The notes under the pieces are model-generated. The model had not been told where the DNA came from and did no database searches. It saw nothing but the letters and a program-made list of their open reading frames with translations. A stretch of 64,000 bases of DNA, taken from NCBI GenBank assembly GCA_035578155.1, contig JAPWDM010000008.1:2118001-2182000 (forward strand), written 5' to 3'. This document shows positions 1 to 11,180 of the stretch, piece by piece. The stretch comes from Brachynemurus nebulosus (Eukaryota > Arthropoda > Insecta > Neuroptera > Myrmeleontidae). The first letter of the stretch is position 1, and each line of letters begins with the position of its first letter. The translations under genes were made by a program, and so were the position numbers.

Positions 1-821
1 TGTTCTATGTTTAAAATGTACGCAATTGCAATAATGAAAGAGATAAAGCTAAGAAAGAATGTTCCAAAGTATTTGTATACACAGAAGTAGAAACACATTC
101 TACTTCTATGATTTGTATAGGAGACGTCCGAAGACGTCAAAAACGTTTGTCGATTCATGGTCGATTTTTATCTTTACCTTTTACACCCAGAGTACAGAGG
201 TACAGCAACTATCTCTTTTCTGTAATCACGCGTGTGTACTTCTGTGCTCATTAGGCTTCTTAGCTGTCAGTTTGTCAGTAACAGTCGATGATTGTAGATC
301 AACCACACGATAATGGACTTGATTGTTGTTGGTATTGTTACATCCCCTAGTACATGCATGTGGTGTCATAGCTATGTCTGCAATACCTGAGCCACGTGAC
401 CGCCCTACTATCTGCGTTACTCACACAAATACACAAAATCGCACTAATACAATGTAAACCCAGTGCACGTACACAACATACATATCGCGCGTTTTCTGTC
501 TCTAACTCGTATATCAAAAATCACAGTTTTCAGGAAACACATAAAACATATTAAACACTGTATTTTGATCACTATGAATTTAAGATTTATGTATGTTACA
601 CTTTTTGATGTTTGCTACCTATGTAGACATGAAGCAGACATTTAAATATTTTAAATTACAAGCTATCGATGTTTTTAGTAAATACGAGTTTGCTGTCCAC
701 TTTTTTTTTCAATATACGAGTTTGTGAAATAAATCGATTTTTTTTTTTTTACATATTCCGATAGTCTAACCAGTAACTTAAATTTTAAACGCGTTTTTCT
801 CGAAACTACATTTTTTCTGAT
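1..821. other. Gene-free start of window with foldback fragments
   Basis: No gene is seen. Bases 26-60 resemble 63501-63530 (the phrase aatgaaagagataaag occurs in both). From about 186 the sequence carries one arm of the CACGTGAC foldback repeat, starting CCCAGAGTACAGAGG and including gattgttgttggtattg near 322-340. The same blocks recur in inverted order at about 2380-2617 and, more distantly, at 26481-27216. Short reading frames here have no zinc-finger or other domain pattern. Confidence 0.5.
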
Positions 822-961
822 AGTTTTCTGACAAAACCTGGTATATGGTATACGAGTTTGTGTAAAATTATTTTTTGAAATAAGTAACATTTTTATCAGC
901 ATACCCAAGTATACCATATACACAAACTCGTATACCATATACCAGGTTTTGTCAGAAAACT
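822..961. repeat. Perfect-looking hairpin, 43-bp arms
   Basis: Bases 822-864 are the reverse complement of 919-961, with a loop of about 54 bases. The arms contain ggtatatggtatacgag. The phrase tacgagtttg also occurs at 685 and 715, so this is probably a small inverted-repeat element or its remnant. No target-site duplication was identified. Confidence 0.75.
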
Positions 962-1967
962 AAATTTAGTTCATGTGGTACAAGTTTGTTTTAAATTGAA
1001 TAATTATTTTTCCATTAACTATTTTGCAATATTTCTTAGTGCATCACATGGGGAAGTGTATTATGTATTATGGCCGCAAGCTCAAAAGACCGTCAGAAAC
1101 TGAGGTGAGGAGAACACAAATTGTATTATTTCCATAGTTACCAACCAAACCAAGTAATTAAGTTTTTATAGGAGTGAGTGAGTAAACTTCTATTTATTAA
1201 TATGATAGACAAAGATAAATGCAGATATAGATAAAAATGGTCTTTTTAGCTTGCGCCCATAATACATGTATGACTTTCTAACTCAAAACCGTCAAAAAAC
1301 CTTATACGAGGTTGAGACAGAAAACGCGCGATTTTCATATATGTATTATAACTATATGGCCAATCCCTATAAGAGGCAGTGGTTCCGATGAAGTGAGACG
1401 GATAGACATCGGGTAGAGGAACTTCAGTTGTTTTGCGCAGATGCATCAATTAGTGTTTACCGTGTTTACTCTTCAGATTGGTTCATATTACCACCAAGAA
1501 AGTCGCATTTGCGCAAAACGAACTAAATACTTCCAAATCTACACCGTGATGTTGGGACGTTTTTTTCATATCCATTTGGCTATATATGTATACTACATAT
1601 ATGGCGATATTGTCTATCTCTTACATGTTACACTGGTTCCAGTAGTGTAGGGATAGATATGTTGTCTCTATTACTCTATGTTTTTACTCATTTAAAATTG
1701 TGTTGCCAATTTTCAGCTTTTTAAAAACGATCGATTTTTTTATTAATACCTCTTCTTATTAAAATTAAAAAGTAAATTACATTATTTTTAAAAATAAATG
1801 ACTTTGTTAATTATAACATTTAAAATTTATTTACCTGTATCGTTTTTTATTCGAACTTTTTTCTTCGTTTCGTTAAATTTGGCAACAACCAGAAAAATTC
1901 AAAGAGATTATACATTGTATGTATATAGTTTTAACATCCCTCGATTAGGTACTCATAAAATAAATTA
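962..1967. other. AT-rich spacer, no gene seen
   Basis: About 1 kb without a supported gene. Around 1620-1680 it carries the short block ttacactggttccagtag, which is one edge of the foldback family whose palindrome centre lies near 2225. The rest is unrecognised AT-rich DNA. Confidence 0.5.
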
Positions 1968-2617
1968 GGTCAGTCAAACAACAATGGATTTGATTGTTGT
2001 TAGCATTGTAGAACCCCCACATGTAGCGTTGTAGTATCACACATATGTATGCGAACCAGGGTCACGTGACGGCCACCAGTGCCTCCGATCACTCACACTC
2101 ACAGAGTTTACCGCACAAATACAAAGTAAAAAACCGTGCACGTATACAACATATTTTCTATCTCAACTGGTTACACTGGTTCCAGTAGTATAGAGATACG
2201 TATTTTATCTCTAGTGCTCTATGACTACCAACCATAGAGTAATAGTGACAACATATCTATCTCTATACTACTGGAACCAGTGTAACCAGTAAGAGATAGA
2301 AAATATATTATGTACATGCACGGTGTTTACTATGTATTAGTGCGATATTGTGTATTTGTGTGAGTAAGGGAGATGGTAGTGGCGGTCACGTGACTCAGTT
2401 GATGCAGACATAGCTATGACACAACACGCATGTACTAGGAGATATAACAATACCAACAACAATCAAGTCGTGATCAAGTCCATTATCTTATGATTGATCT
2501 ACACTCATCGACTGCTACTGAGAGATTGACAACTAAGAAGCCTACTGTGCGTGGTGCCCATAAATGCCCACTGGTGATTGCAGAAAAGAGATAGTTGTTT
2601 TCCCTCTGTACTCTGGG
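1968..2617. repeat. Foldback repeat (CACGTGAC family) with central palindrome
   Basis: A long imperfect palindrome centred near 2225. The left arm runs through gtcacgtgac (about 2062), the block containing tttctatctc, and ttacactggttccagtag (about 2171). The right arm gives the reverse complements in order, ending with a second gtcacgtgac near 2385 and CTCTGTACTCTGGG at 2611. Sequence and order match the better preserved element at 26481-27216. Exact ends and target-site duplication were not resolved, and more than one copy may be merged here. Confidence 0.65.
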
Positions 2618-2885
2618 CTACCAACGATAACTAACACTAATACACAATATCGCACGAATGCACAGCAAACCCATTGCATGTACATATATGACATTTTCTA
2701 TCTCTTACTGGCTACACTGGTTCCAGTAGTATAGAGATAGATATGTTGTCTCTATGACGGTGGCTCACAATCAGAGCATTCTGCATACATAATCTATGGT
2801 CAAACTAAACGTTCAGACTTGATAATTGTCAATTTGTCAAAACCCCAATACCATTCTAAAATTAAATTTCTCGAGAAAAAAGAAA
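2618..2885 (+). promoter_or_regulatory. 5' flank of the first zinc-finger gene
   Basis: The last 70 bases (from cttgataattgtcaa) match the block upstream of the other family members, ending in a purine-rich stretch directly before the ATG (gaaaATGG context, purine at -3 and G at +4). Farther upstream it carries a fragment of the foldback family rather than the longer conserved upstream block seen at the other genes. No TATA box is claimed. Confidence 0.5.
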
Positions 2886-4070
2886 ATGGAAAATAAAGTG
2901 TGTACATCAAAGACTGATGCGTTTACTGTTAAAATAAAAGAGGAGGAAAATTCACACAGTGTAGACAACGAATTTTTAAATGTAACAAAAACGGAAATAC
3001 GTGATTCTTCATGTTATGGAAATAAAATAAAATTGGAAGTGGAAGAAAGCAATACTGGCGATGTAATAAATTTGGAAAGTTTGCATACCGAAATAAAATT
3101 AGAAGATGATGAAGAGGATATGTTAACGGAAAATAGTGATTTATTTGGCGAAAATTCAGAAATATTTAACACGCAGAGTGCCATTGATCAAACAAATGAC
3201 ACAATACATATAAAAGAAGAAAAACCATTCAAATGTGATGTATGTTTTAAAATATTTTCCGCGTCAGGTAATTTAAAAACACATGAAAGAACACATACAG
3301 GTGAAAAACCATTTAAATGTAATACATGTTTTAAAACATTTACTCAGTCAGGTAATTTAAAAATACACAAACGAATACATACGGGAGAACAACCATTTAA
3401 ATGTGATATATGTTTTAAAACATTTTCTCAATCATGTAATTTGAAATTACATGAAAGAACACATACAGGCGAAAAATCATTTAAATGTGATGTATGTTTT
3501 AAAACATTTTCTCTGTTACATAATTTACAAACACATGAAAGAACACATACAGGAGAGAAACCATTCAAATGTAATGTATGTTTTAAAACATTTTCTAATT
3601 CAGGCGATTTACAAAAACATCAAAGAACACATACAGGAGAAAAACCATTCAAGTGTTATATATGTTTTAAAACATTTTCGAATTCAAGTAATTTGAAGAC
3701 ACATGAAAGAGTACATACGGGAGAAAAACCATTCAAGTGTAAGACATGTTTTAAAACATTTTCCAGATCAAGTATTTTGAAATTACATGAAATAATACAT
3801 ACCGGAGAAAAACCATTCAAATGTGATGTATGTTTTAAAACATTTTCTCAATCAAGTGATTTAAAAATACATGTAAGAACACATACAGGAGAAAAACCAT
3901 TTAAGTGTAATGTATGTTTTAAAACATTTTCTCAGTCAAATGATTTAAAAAGACATGAAAGAACACATTCAGGAGAAAAACCATTCAAGTGTAAGACATG
4001 TTTTAAAACATTTTCCACGTCAGGCAATTTAACGACACATGAAAGACTACACAGGAGAGAAACCATTTGA
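2886..4070 (+). CDS. C2H2 zinc-finger protein, 10 fingers (C-terminal frameshift)
   Basis: Predicted nuclear DNA-binding protein of 394 residues in one exon. The start is the ATG at 2886, because MENK is the conserved start of all family members; the open frame runs 20 codons farther upstream but from a TTG. Residues 1-100 are acidic and hold the motif VKIKEEE and two IKLE motifs. One usual IKTE is TKTE here, and an extra IKEE sits just before the fingers. Ten C2H2 fingers joined by TGEKP linkers start at about residue 117. There is no vestigial finger as in the paralogues. The frame ends in RRETI because the linker after finger 10 lacks 2 bases (cacagg where paralogues have catacagg, about 4049-4052); zinc-finger-like sequence continues out of frame to about 4130. 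The target DNA is unknown. Confidence 0.85.
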   Translation: MENKVCTSKTDAFTVKIKEEENSHSVDNEFLNVTKTEIRDSSCYGNKIKLEVEESNTGDVINLESLHTEIKLEDDEEDMLTENSDLFGENSEIFNTQSAIDQTNDTIHIKEEKPFKCDVCFKIFSASGNLKTHERTHTGEKPFKCNTCFKTFTQSGNLKIHKRIHTGEQPFKCDICFKTFSQSCNLKLHERTHTGEKSFKCDVCFKTFSLLHNLQTHERTHTGEKPFKCNVCFKTFSNSGDLQKHQRTHTGEKPFKCYICFKTFSNSSNLKTHERVHTGEKPFKCKTCFKTFSRSSILKLHEIIHTGEKPFKCDVCFKTFSQSSDLKIHVRTHTGEKPFKCNVCFKTFSQSNDLKRHERTHSGEKPFKCKTCFKTFSTSGNLTTHERLHRRETI

Positions 4071-4594
4071 ATGTAATATATGTTTTAAATGTGAAAAATC
4101 TTTTAAATGTGATAACTGATAATGTTTAAAAATATTTTCTTGGTCAGAAATTTTGAAGACACACATGAAAAGAAAACGTATTTTAAAAAATAAATCATAG
4201 TACAGTAATAAAATTAATATCAAATGAAAATCTATGTTGTATAAATTTATTTCATTTTACATTGTTTACATTCAGTTTTATCCTAGGAAAATAGTTTGTA
4301 TTTCTATCGTGTAAGTCCCAATTGACGTCTTTTGACATCAATTACCGTCAACGTGTTAATCATGGTGACTATAAAAGGTGATCAAACTTCATGTATGCAA
4401 AATAAGAGGGCATTAGTGTTCCGTGTGTACCAAAGCGGAAAAGAAGTGAAACGGCAGTTTGAAATAGCTATAATAATTTAAAATTATAAATTAAGTTAGT
4501 TAGGTTGTTTAAATATAAATAATGGAAATAAAATTATTAATTATTAAAAAATAATTAAAAATAAAGAAGTAAACCATAATAATAAATTTAATAA
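4071..4594 (+). other. 3' flank of first gene with polyadenylation signals
   Basis: After the frameshifted finger remnant (to about 4130) come two AATAAA hexamers at 4189-4194 and 4207-4212. The block around 4310-4380, with tgacgtcttttgacatcaat, resembles the 3' flanks at about 25200 and 31680 (tgacgtcttatgacg). This supports a shared 3' end for part of the family. Confidence 0.5.
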
Positions 4595-5040
4595 AAATTC
4601 GTCAAATGCGTGTTTTTGACACGCACTAAGTAATGTCATCTCAGTGAAATGTTAATTTATGATTTTTTGTTAACTCTATAGTTGTTCAGAGCTGTACAGC
4701 CCTCTTGCGTTTATTCAATATGGATGTACAACTCAATAATTATTCAGTCACAAAACGATATTAATATGTCATCTTTGATGACATAAAAATTACAGTACAC
4801 AAGGAAATTAGCGCCACGAGTGGTGACAAAAAAAACCAGTAATATGTGCCATTTTCGTGGCCAATTCTAGGTCTGTTCCCGTACTTTTTTTATGTCACCG
4901 AAGGATGACATTAATATCGTTGTGTGATCATAGTGGGGGAAACATCATTATAGAGTTGTACATGCATATTGAATAAACGCAAGAGGGCTGTAGAGTTGTA
5001 CATGCATATTGAATAAACGCAAGAGGGCTGTATTCTCACA
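4595..5040. mobile_element. Small inverted-repeat element, right end tandemly duplicated
   Basis: Bases 4595-4785 are the inverted copy of about 59712-59905. The end block cagccctcttgcgtttatt (4697) reappears inverted at about 4950-4990 and again immediately after at about 4991-5031, so the right end is present twice as a 41-base tandem. A GTCAT/ATGAC motif pair lies inside. No coding capacity. Ends and target-site duplication were not fixed. Confidence 0.6.
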
Positions 5041-5290
5041 ATTTTTTTACAATTTTGGAAAGCCCTCATTTAGTATCGCAGCAACATATTAATGGCAGAA
5101 ATTTTTTTTATTGTTTATTTTATTCAGATCTTCCTTATTATCAACTTCTGCCAGACGATGAAATCATATAGATTTTCCTGCCATCAGCTCCCTAGCTATC
5201 CAGTCATTTATAAGAAAATATCCTGGTTTCAGATTTTCGTGAAAGGCTTACTTGGTAGGGGCGCTGAAACTCGTATACTACGATTTTACA

Positions 5291-6667
5291 GGTACCGCGA
5301 CTAAATAACTGTGGACAAAATAACCGCGACAAAATAACCGAACGACAAAATAACCTTAGACAAAATAACCGAACGACAAAATAACCGAACAACAAAATAA
5401 ACATCGTTAATTTTATCGTTTTGAGTTAGGGTACATGCGGCTGTGATATGATTAAGATTTTTTTTGCTCCCAATATATAAAAGATACCTAAATTGCAATA
5501 GATCTTAGCTTAGATGTTGGTATTTAAACTATTGCATTTAAAAACGAACGTTAATGGGTGAAAACTATAGTATTTAAAAAACTAAGCTTGGGAAACATTA
5601 TTTTGAAAAATCAAATAGTAGATGATATATAAAAACTATAGTAAGATTATAAATTAGTTAGGTTAAAGTTATAAGATTTTTTTCAAATTTTAGGTAGATG
5701 ATATAAAAACTAGGTGGTGAGGTTAGTTAAGGTTAGGTTAGTTTAGTTAGTTTTGACAATATACTTCAACTTTGATATAAAAACTAATTAGGTTAAGGTT
5801 ATAGGTGGTGAGGCTAGTTAAGGTTAGGTTAGTTTAGACAATATACTTCGACTTTGATATAAAAACTAATTAGGTTAAGGTTATAGGTGGTGAGGTTAGT
5901 TAAGGTTAGGTTAGTTTAGTTAGTTTTGGCAATATACTTCGACCTTGACATAAAAGCTAGGTGGTGAGGTTAATTAAGGTTACCCTTTGCCCGAAGGTTA
6001 GGTTAGTTTTGACAATATACTTCGTTTTTTTAGATAAAAACTACGTAGTGAGGTTAGTTAAGGTTACCCTTTGCCCGAAGGTTAGGTTAGTTTTGACAAT
6101 ATACTTCGTTTTTTTAGATAAAAACTACGTAGTGAGGTTAGTTAAGGTTACCCTTTGCCCGAAGGTTAGGTTAGTTTAGTTAGATTTGGCAATATACGTG
6201 GACTTTGACATAAAAACTAGGTGGTAAGGTTAGTTAAGGTTACCCTTTGCCCGAAGGTTAGGTCAGTTTTGGCAATATACTTCGATTTGTGATATAAAAA
6301 CTAGGTAGTGAGGTTAGTTAAGGTTACCCTTTGCCCGAAGGTTAGGTTAGTTTTGACACTATACTTTGTGATTAAATATAACGCAGAACAAAAACATTAG
6401 TATTTACAAGATATTGCTACAGTTTTATCTTTAGATTTAATATTTTAACAAAATTTTCTTTTCTATTCAGACTTAATATTTTAACAAAATAATAAATAAA
6501 TGAACTTTAAGATTATTTTGTCGTTTGGTAATTTTGTCGTTCGGTTATTTTGTCTAAGGTTATTTTGTCGTGCGGTTATTATGTCATTCGGTTATTTTGT
6601 CTATGGTTATTTTGTCGCGGTTATTTTGTCGCAGTTATTTTGTCTGCGGTTATTTTGTCGCGGAACC
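5291..6667. mobile_element. Foldback transposon with tandem-repeat arms, 9-bp target duplication
   Basis: Element of 1377 bases bounded by the 9-base direct repeat GATTTTACA (5282-5290 and 6668-6676). Ends are GGTACCGCGAC on the left and, inverted, GGTTCCGCGAC on the right. Each arm is made of repeated units of about 13-17 bases (CAAAATAACCG plus a short spacer): about 7 on the left to 5398 and about 10 on the right from 6515. The centre holds a separate tandem array. No transposase is seen. Nine-base duplications are typical of Mutator-like and Drosophila FB-type elements; the superfamily here is inference. Confidence 0.88.
5640..6360. repeat. Tandem array rich in GGTTAGTTAAGG inside the foldback element
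   Basis: About seven copies of an irregular unit of roughly 80-110 bases. Each contains gaggttagttaaggtta, then caatatacttcg, then gatataaaaacta. Five later copies have gained the insert accctttgcccgaagg. The TTAGG-like words are part of the longer unit, not a telomeric run. Confidence 0.8.
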
Positions 6668-6676
6668 GATTTTACA

Positions 6677-7114
6677 TTAGTTCTTATGGACAGTTTCCCC
6701 TCTATCCCATACTCTTTGGTTGTGCTATGAAACAAGTACGTATGTTTTATAAATATATTTTTTTTATTTTTATTTAAAAAAATTTGAATTATTTCATCAT
6801 AAATTATCCTGATTTTTGGTCTTTGGTGTAAAAAAATGTAAAAAAGTGCAATGTTTTTAATACAGTTCGGGAATTTTCACAGTACACTTCTCCAGGAGAA
6901 GCTAGAGCTTAAAATTCTGAACAAATCGATGTATATAACTCAATTCTTAAAAAAAGTGCACATAGCGCATTTTGAACTCTCAACGACGATTTGAAATTTC
7001 ACGAATAAATTTAAAATGTTATAAATTTAATTCCTTCTGTAATATTTTATAATCAAATATGTAATTATTAATTATAAAATAGTAAGTATACCATTTCTAG
7101 AAGAATTAGATTTA
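6677..7114. other. Orphan 3' flank of a zinc-finger gene (6738-6835) in AT-rich spacer
   Basis: The block from cgtatgttttataaa to tttggtctttggtg matches the 3' flanks of the genes ending near 19903 (20045-20150) and, more loosely, 57997 (58835-58925). No fingers remain upstream of it, so it is probably the leftover of a lost or displaced copy. The rest is featureless. Confidence 0.55.
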
Positions 7115-7262
7115 TCGGACGATTAATTTATTTTATTCATCCGATAGTCGGACGACTAGATTATTTTATTCGTCCGATAGTCGGACGACTAAGTTTTTTT
7201 TTATTCGTCCGATTATCGAACGACTAAGTTTTTTTTTATTCGTCCGATTATCGGACGACTAG
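7115..7262. repeat. Tandem repeat, 33-35 bp unit, four copies
   Basis: Four head-to-tail units of the type ggacgact, then a T-rich stretch, then attcgtccgattatc. Each unit carries the self-complementary pair TCGGACGA and TCGTCCGA, so the array could form several small hairpins. It lies about 230 bases upstream of a zinc-finger gene. Confidence 0.8.
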
Positions 7263-7320
7263 CAACACCCAATTTTAAATTATATTAATAAATAAGTAGT
7301 TACTAGTAAAAAAATAAATA

Positions 7321-7490
7321 AATTTGAATTCGTGTCAATTCATTCCGTTTACGCTACTAGTGCCACCAACGTAGGTAATTGAAAACACCACGGCGTGCCA
7401 CACTGTCACACTGGCCGTAATCAGATTTGATAATCGTCAAAACCTCAAAACGGTAGAATTATTAAAATAATTAAATTCTCGGAGAAGAAA
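7321..7490 (+). promoter_or_regulatory. Conserved 5' flank block of the zinc-finger family
   Basis: A block of about 170 bases shared with 13241-13426, 18209-18402 and 22932-23097, and in split form at two other loci. Recognisable words are tttgaattcgtg, cattccgtttacgctact, gccaccaac, and, close to the ATG, ctcaaaacggtagaatt and tctcggaga. Conservation shows common descent and perhaps promoter or 5' UTR function; no known core promoter motif is evident. Confidence 0.55.
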
Positions 7491-8930
7491 ATGGAAACTA
7501 AAGGGTCCACATCAAAGACTGATGCATTTAATATTAAAATAAAAGAGGAGGAAAATTTACAAAATGTAGACAACTCATTTTTAAATATAACAAAAACGGA
7601 AGTACCGGAATCTTCATGTAATGAAAATGAAATCAAATTGGAACTGGACGAAAGCAATAATACTTGTGACTTATTAAATTTAAAAAGTTTACATACCGAA
7701 ATTAAATTAGAAGATGATGAAGAGGATATGTTAACGGAAAATAGTGATTTATTTGACGATAGTTGTGAAAATTTAACAAATACCAACAGTGCACAAGATT
7801 GTTTAAGGAATTATGAAAAAAGTCAAACCAGTGAAAAACCATACACGTCAAGCCATTTGAAGAAACATCAGAAACCCCTTACTGGTGAAAAACAGTTCGA
7901 TTGTAATATTTGTTTTAAAACATTTTCTCAGTCAGGTAATTTAAAAACACATGAACGAATACATACAGGGCAAAAACCATTCAAATGTGATATATGCTTT
8001 AAAACATTTTCTCTGTTACATCATTTACAAACACATAAAATAACACATACAGGACAAAAACCATTCAAGTGTAACATATGTTTTAAAACATTTTCTCAGT
8101 CAAAAAATTTACAAAGACATGAAAGAACACATACAGGAGAAAAACCATTCAAATGCGATACATGTTTTAAAACATTTTCTCGTTCAAGTAGTTTAAAATT
8201 ACATGAAAGAACACATACAGCAGAAAAACCATTCAAATGTAACACATGTTTTAAAACATTTCCTCGATCAGATCATTTAAAAACACATGAAAGAGTACAC
8301 ACGGGAGAAAAACCATTCAAATGTGATATATGTAATAAAACATTTTCTGATTTATCTGCTTTACGGAAACATCAAATGACACATACAGGAGAGAAACCAT
8401 TCAAATGTGAATCATGCTTTAAAACATTTTCTCAGTCATGCAGTTTGAAAAGACATGAAAGAATACACACGGGAGAAAAACCATTCAAATGTGATATATG
8501 TAATAAAACATTTTCTGATTTATCTGCTTTACGGAAACATCAAATGACACATACAGGAGAAAAACCGTTCAAATGTAACACATGTTTTAAAACATTTTCG
8601 GGGTCAAGTAATTTAAAAACTCATGAAAGAATACATACAGAAGAAAAACTATTCCAATGTAATATATGTTTTAAAACATTTTCTGTGTTATGTAATTTAA
8701 GAAACCATGAAAAAACACATACAGGAGAAAAACCATTCAAGTGTAACACATGTCTTAAAACATTTTCCCGGTCAAGTCATTTGAAATTACATCAAAGAAT
8801 CCATACAGGAGAAAAACCATTCGAATGTGATGTATTTAATAAAAAATTTTCTACGTCAACCATTTTGAAATTACATGAAAGTGTACATACAGGAGAAAAA
8901 CCATATAAATGTGATATAAGTATGTTTTAA
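7491..8930 (+). CDS. C2H2 zinc-finger protein, about 12 fingers, decayed C-terminus
   Basis: Predicted nuclear zinc-finger protein of 479 residues, single exon, starting at METK (ATG in a gaaaATGG context). The acidic N-terminus has IKEE and two IKLE motifs; the usual IKTE is TKTE. Next comes the vestigial finger ending SSHLKKHQK, which has lost its cysteines. Eleven good fingers run from about residue 138, and a twelfth has lost its second cysteine (CDVF). The two-finger block CNKTFSDLSALRKH plus its neighbour occurs twice, a sign of internal duplication. The thirteenth finger is cut by a 4-base insertion near 8918-8924. A further 1-base loss lies near 8966, and finger-like sequence ends at about 9003 exactly where the paralogue at 14935 ends. 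It is an intact long frame with an eroded tail. Confidence 0.85.
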   Translation: METKGSTSKTDAFNIKIKEEENLQNVDNSFLNITKTEVPESSCNENEIKLELDESNNTCDLLNLKSLHTEIKLEDDEEDMLTENSDLFDDSCENLTNTNSAQDCLRNYEKSQTSEKPYTSSHLKKHQKPLTGEKQFDCNICFKTFSQSGNLKTHERIHTGQKPFKCDICFKTFSLLHHLQTHKITHTGQKPFKCNICFKTFSQSKNLQRHERTHTGEKPFKCDTCFKTFSRSSSLKLHERTHTAEKPFKCNTCFKTFPRSDHLKTHERVHTGEKPFKCDICNKTFSDLSALRKHQMTHTGEKPFKCESCFKTFSQSCSLKRHERIHTGEKPFKCDICNKTFSDLSALRKHQMTHTGEKPFKCNTCFKTFSGSSNLKTHERIHTEEKLFQCNICFKTFSVLCNLRNHEKTHTGEKPFKCNTCLKTFSRSSHLKLHQRIHTGEKPFECDVFNKKFSTSTILKLHESVHTGEKPYKCDISMF

Positions 8931-9112
8931 AACATTTTCTCAGTCAGCTAATTTAAAAACACATGAAGAACGCATTCAGGTGAAAAACCATTTGGATGTA
9001 ACTAGGGTTGCCAGAAATCGTGAATGTATAAAGAGAACAATTCAAATAAAAAAAGAGAACAAAATGAAATTATTTGAATTTAAACACATTTATTACGAAA
9101 AAAATTGCACAA

Positions 9113-10104
9113 TAGGGAATATGCATGTTTTTTAGAAAATTGTGAAACATTTTTTAGAATATTCTATACATGTCACAAATTCTTATGACAGTTCTTTTTG
9201 TTTGATTTGATTTTAGTTTTCATAACGAAATTAATGTAAATTATCTACCTTAAATAAAAATTCCGCCAAAACGGTACATTTGAGCAACGAGCGATCCTAT
9301 TGGTTGTGACGTTTAATGTATACGTTGCACCAAATATGCCAGATATATATACTGAATGAAATATGTACCAAAGGTATAACATAGAGTACCATAAATAATA
9401 GGATACACTCTATAAACTTTGTCACTGATACGAAAACATTATAAAATAGAATAAAAATTTATTTTTTAATATTTAAAAATATTTTGTAACTTGTCACAAT
9501 CAATACTTATTACGATTTAGGTAACTAGGAAAATATTAAATATTGGTCATTATTTTTTTAAAAAGGAGTTGCTATGGAAAAAAAATATTCATTGATTTTA
9601 ATTTTTGAAACAATTCGTTAAGAGGAAACATTCTTAAAAATTAAATTGAAAATTAATTATTTAATTCATTGACTATTTAATATATTTGCTAAATTTTATT
9701 CGTCAAAACAATTAAAATATTGGCAAATATGGAAAGCAGTGGAGAATAAACGATTAGATTTTTAATATTATCAGAAACAGTGCCATCTACAGAACGAATT
9801 ATATAACAATGCTGCTGGCCTGGGTGGTAATACCTTTCTTATTTGAATATCTTCAAGTGTCGTCAGCGCGCCAAATGGTGATGTTTAAATAAGGATAATG
9901 TAAAATGAAAAATCATTTATTAATAGATTTGAGCGTTACTTTATGGTATTCCATATTTGTAAAATATTTGTTTATTATTTCGAAAAATCATTTTTTTATT
10001 TTTCTGAAATAAAGGCGGTAATTGTACTCATAATACATTTTTGTGATTTTTTGACATCAACTTAAACTATTTTTGAAATAAATGAAAAACATGCATATTC
10101 CCTA
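9113..10104. mobile_element. Non-autonomous DNA transposon of about 1 kb, empty site in paralogue
   Basis: Ends are the inverted repeat TAGGGAATATGCATGTTTTT (9113-9132) and its complement ending at 10104; homology extends a few bases farther to ACAATAGGG. The paralogous copy at about 15040-15052 reads straight through (ttgcacaattgaacatag) without it. No coding potential. The target-site duplication is ambiguous because the flanking bases are themselves part of the inverted repeat. Confidence 0.8.
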
Positions 10105-10204
10105 TTGTACATAGAAAAAATGTTCATTTATTTGAGCGTTAGTTTACGTTATTCCATATCTATATGTAATAAACAAAATATTTTACTTTTGCAAAATACC
10201 ACTA

Positions 10205-11150
10205 AGGTTAAAGACCCGGTAATTGACCCTGGCCCAGTTTCTGACCTTTTCAACTTTTTTATAAATTAATAAAAAACTATATTTTAAATAAGAAAAGAAA
10301 TAAATTCTTAATTTAATCTATTCTGTGCCTAATGAATAGCAATTTAAAAAGTTTAGAATATATTAACTAAATAAAAAAATTTTTAAGTTTAAAATGTCTG
10401 TAAAAACTATTTTTTTTAGTTGTTTCCTAACAATTTGTTACAAAATACTCATTTTGATCTGTGCAATATTCATTATGTAAGTATAAAAACTTAATTAAAA
10501 ATATATGAGCAGGTTAATATTTGTTTAAAATTTATTTTAAAATATTTATAGAATACCTTAGAATAATTTTTATTATTGAAATATGAGGGTCAATTACTAG
10601 GCTCACTTCTAAAGTGGTATGGCCCAATTCTAACCAGTTTTTGTTAGTTATTTTGTTATTTATAGTTATCTTAGATTAGTTTTTGTTATTTTTCATAACG
10701 TATATAACAATAAACATTCATTTTATCAATAAAAAATTATTTAAAATTAAATTTTAAAAAACTATTTTTTTATAATAAATAAATATTTAACTTATTAATC
10801 TAAGTAATGATTTTAGTTTATTTAAGTTTAGTAAGTACGGTAAGTACTTCATAAGCTGATCCTAATTGAATTTAAGGGTCAGAAACTAGGCCACTGTCAG
10901 GGTCAGAAACTGTCACATGAGAAATTCTGAGGGTTAAAAACTGGGTCCTTGGATGTCAATTTTTAAACATTAATTTAAATTATTAATTCAATTCAAATAA
11001 TTATTTTACGTACATGACTTTATTTCGAAAACCATATACTTGTTGATAAAATTATTAATTGTCTCTTAAGTTAAAACTTATACATATTTATTATTGTCGT
11101 TTAGCCTCAGCTGTCACTACAAAACGGTCAGAAACTAGGCCTTTTACCTT
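10205..11150. repeat. Element with iterated GGTCAGAAACT motif
   Basis: The left edge (taaggttaaag, then ggcccagtttctgacc) and right edge (ggtcagaaactaggcc, then cttttacctta) are inverted relative to each other. The motif GGTCAGAAACT or close relatives occurs repeatedly in between (about 10231 inverted, 10876, 10899, 11129). It is present in both copies of the intergenic duplication (second copy about 15140-16540), so it predates the duplication. No reading frame of note. Confidence 0.6.
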
Positions 11151-11180
11151 ATATGGTTATAAAAAGCTTGTAATACACTA

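Noticed and set aside
3451..3696. Second-frame repeats such as MKEHIQ within finger arrays
   Set aside because: Out-of-phase reading of the same repeat; never has its own start context or conservation.
5640..6360. Possible telomere-type TTAGG array
   Set aside because: TTAGG words occur only as part of an 80-110-base irregular unit inside a transposon, without uninterrupted pentamers.
7115..7262. CRISPR-like array
   Set aside because: Units are contiguous 33-35-base tandem repeats without unique spacers, in a eukaryotic context.
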